Shown here: one piece after another, positions 13,951 through 14,386 of the stretch
Layout: each line of letters starts with the position of its first letter
Position numbering within the stretch: the first letter of the stretch is position 1
Assembly: GCA_045631445.1 (NCBI GenBank)
Contig: JAZQUS010000094.1
Coordinates: 1 to 14,386, forward strand
Direction of reading: 5' to 3'
DNA length: 14,386 bases
From: RGIG4608 sp045631445
GTDB taxonomy: Bacteria > Bacillota > Clostridia > Oscillospirales > CAG-272
Program-made: the position numbers and the translations under genes
Notes under the pieces: model-generated
The model's database searches: none
Seen by the model: only the letters and a program-made list of their open reading frames with translations
What the model was told of the DNA's origin: nothing

Positions 13951-13979
13951 ATTGTAGCATAGTTAAATAGATTTGTCAA
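13951..13979 (-). promoter_or_regulatory. Promoter of the riboswitch-controlled ABC operon
   Basis: Perfect TTGACA (13979-13974) and TACAAT (13956-13951) on the minus strand have 17-base spacing, with a TG extended -10. Transcription would start near 13944, just before the aptamer. Confidence 0.88.
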
Positions 13980-14018
13980 TAGTTTTTTAAAATAATTACC
14001 CGATTTTTTGCTTTTTCA

Positions 14019-14117
14019 CTTGACATTTTCATATATTTATGATATATTTATTAAGTTGAATAACGAGGTGTAGCGCAGGTGGTAGCGCGCCAGTTTCGGG
14101 TACTGGAGGCCGCGAGT
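14019..14117 (+). repeat. Artefactual first copy of a 99-base segment (promoter plus truncated tRNA-Pro)
   Basis: These 99 bases are identical to 14202-14300. They contain a promoter (TTGACA 14020-14025, TATATT 14043-14048) and the first 54 bases of tRNA-Pro (from 14064), which stops in the T-arm at the adapter junction. The duplication is best explained as a sequencing or assembly artefact and not a tRNA pseudogene, because the bases between the copies are adapter. Confidence 0.93.
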
Positions 14118-14201
14118 AAGTCGGAGGCCAAGCGGTCTTAGGAAGACAAGACCTGATAACAACTCCTTGGCTCACAGAACGACATGGCTACGATCCGACT
14201 T
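14118..14201. other. MGI/BGISEQ sequencing adapter with 10-base barcode (contamination)
   Basis: From memory, 14118-14149 (beginning AAGTCGGAGGCCAAGC) is the forward MGI/BGISEQ adapter, and 14160-14201 is the reverse complement of the reverse adapter (ending CTACGATCCGACTT). The intervening 14150-14159 (GACCTGATAA) fits the 10-base sample barcode. In DNA-nanoball libraries each insert is circularised with the adapter and copied by rolling circle, so insert-adapter-insert is the expected artefact. This exactly reproduces the identical 99-base flanks. It is not biological sequence. Confidence 0.96.
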
Positions 14202-14202
14202 C

Positions 14203-14231
14203 TTGACATTTTCATATATTTATGATATATT
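14203..14231 (+). promoter_or_regulatory. Promoter of tRNA-Pro
   Basis: TTGACA (14203-14208) and TATATT (14226-14231) have 17-base spacing, and a TGA just before the -10 makes it an extended -10 promoter. Confidence 0.85.
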
Positions 14232-14246
14232 TATTAAGTTGAATAA

Positions 14247-14322
14247 CGAGGTGTAGCGCAGGTGGTAGCGCGCCAGTTTCGGGTACTGGAGGCCGCGAGT
14301 TCGAGTCCCGCCACTTCGACCA
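14247..14322 (+). tRNA. tRNA-Pro (anticodon CGG)
   Basis: This is the complete 76-base tRNA, with acceptor stem CGAGGTG/CACTTCG (one G-T pair), encoded CCA, and D-arm GCGC/GCGC. The anticodon arm CCAGT-TTCGGGT-ACTGG gives CGG, which reads CCG, and the T-loop is GTTCGAGTC. The first 54 bases are also present at 14064-14117 through the adapter artefact. Only this copy is intact. Confidence 0.96.
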
Positions 14323-14360
14323 TAAAAGGATAGAGGGGTTCATCCCCTCTATTCTTTTAT
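14322..14360 (+). terminator. Terminator of tRNA-Pro
   Basis: A 17-bp stem with one mismatch (14322-14338 with 14344-14360, TAGAGGGG/CCCCTCTA core) has loop TTCAT and a T-rich 3' arm ending TTCTTTTAT. It follows the tRNA CCA directly. Nothing recognisable lies in the last 26 bases of the window. Confidence 0.85.
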
Positions 14361-14386
14361 CCTCAAATTGCATTCTCGAACGCCAA

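Noticed and set aside
14064..14322. Tandem tRNA-Pro genes, or a mobile insertion or intron in a tRNA
   Set aside because: The sequence between the copies is MGI/BGISEQ adapter plus barcode and the flanks are perfectly identical, so it is a library or assembly artefact.

Overview
The window comes from a low-GC, endospore-forming Clostridia-type Firmicute. The evidence is Spo0A, SpoVAC, strong AGGAGG-type ribosome sites, TTGACA/TATAAT promoters and a lysine riboswitch. Clostridia of this style are common in animal gut metagenomes, but placing this one there is inference. The right end carries a sequencing-adapter artefact (14118-14201), so the coordinates beyond it do not reflect a real chromosome.

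Layout, left to right. Positions 1-4438 are all on the minus strand: a cut-off P-loop kinase-like gene overlapping pyroglutamyl peptidase (pcp), then an apparent operon read mgtE -> GNAT acetyltransferase -> GH13 alpha-glucosidase, closed by a terminator at 842-868. tRNA-Leu(CAA) lies on the plus strand and converges on spo0A across a shared terminator. An OFA-type MFS transporter follows. From 6884 to 7293 there is no protein gene; this stretch holds a string of small hairpins joined by the heptamer GTGAAAT. tRNA-Gln(UUG) lies beyond it on the minus strand. On the plus strand a TraX-family membrane protein and an AIM24-family protein form a pair. A roughly 400-base fold-back element (9048-9446) separates them from a lone spoVAC. 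A small coiled-coil protein and an alpha/beta hydrolase come next.

The best-integrated system is the three-gene amino-acid ABC importer at 11253-13659 (minus strand). It is transcribed from a consensus promoter through a clear lysine riboswitch and an attenuator hairpin, so it is predicted to be a lysine (or lysine-related) uptake system shut off when lysine is plentiful. Its substrate-binding lipoprotein is unusual. The half that is normally C-terminal (lobe II plus the returning tail) comes first, and the half that is normally N-terminal (lobe I) comes last, so the protein looks like a circular permutation of an SBP_bac_3 domain with termini at the lobe I to lobe II crossover.

At the right end a 99-base segment is present twice, separated by 84 bases that match, from memory, the two MGI/BGISEQ adapters around a 10-base barcode. 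The real locus almost certainly holds one promoter and one tRNA-Pro(CGG), with no duplicated tRNA.
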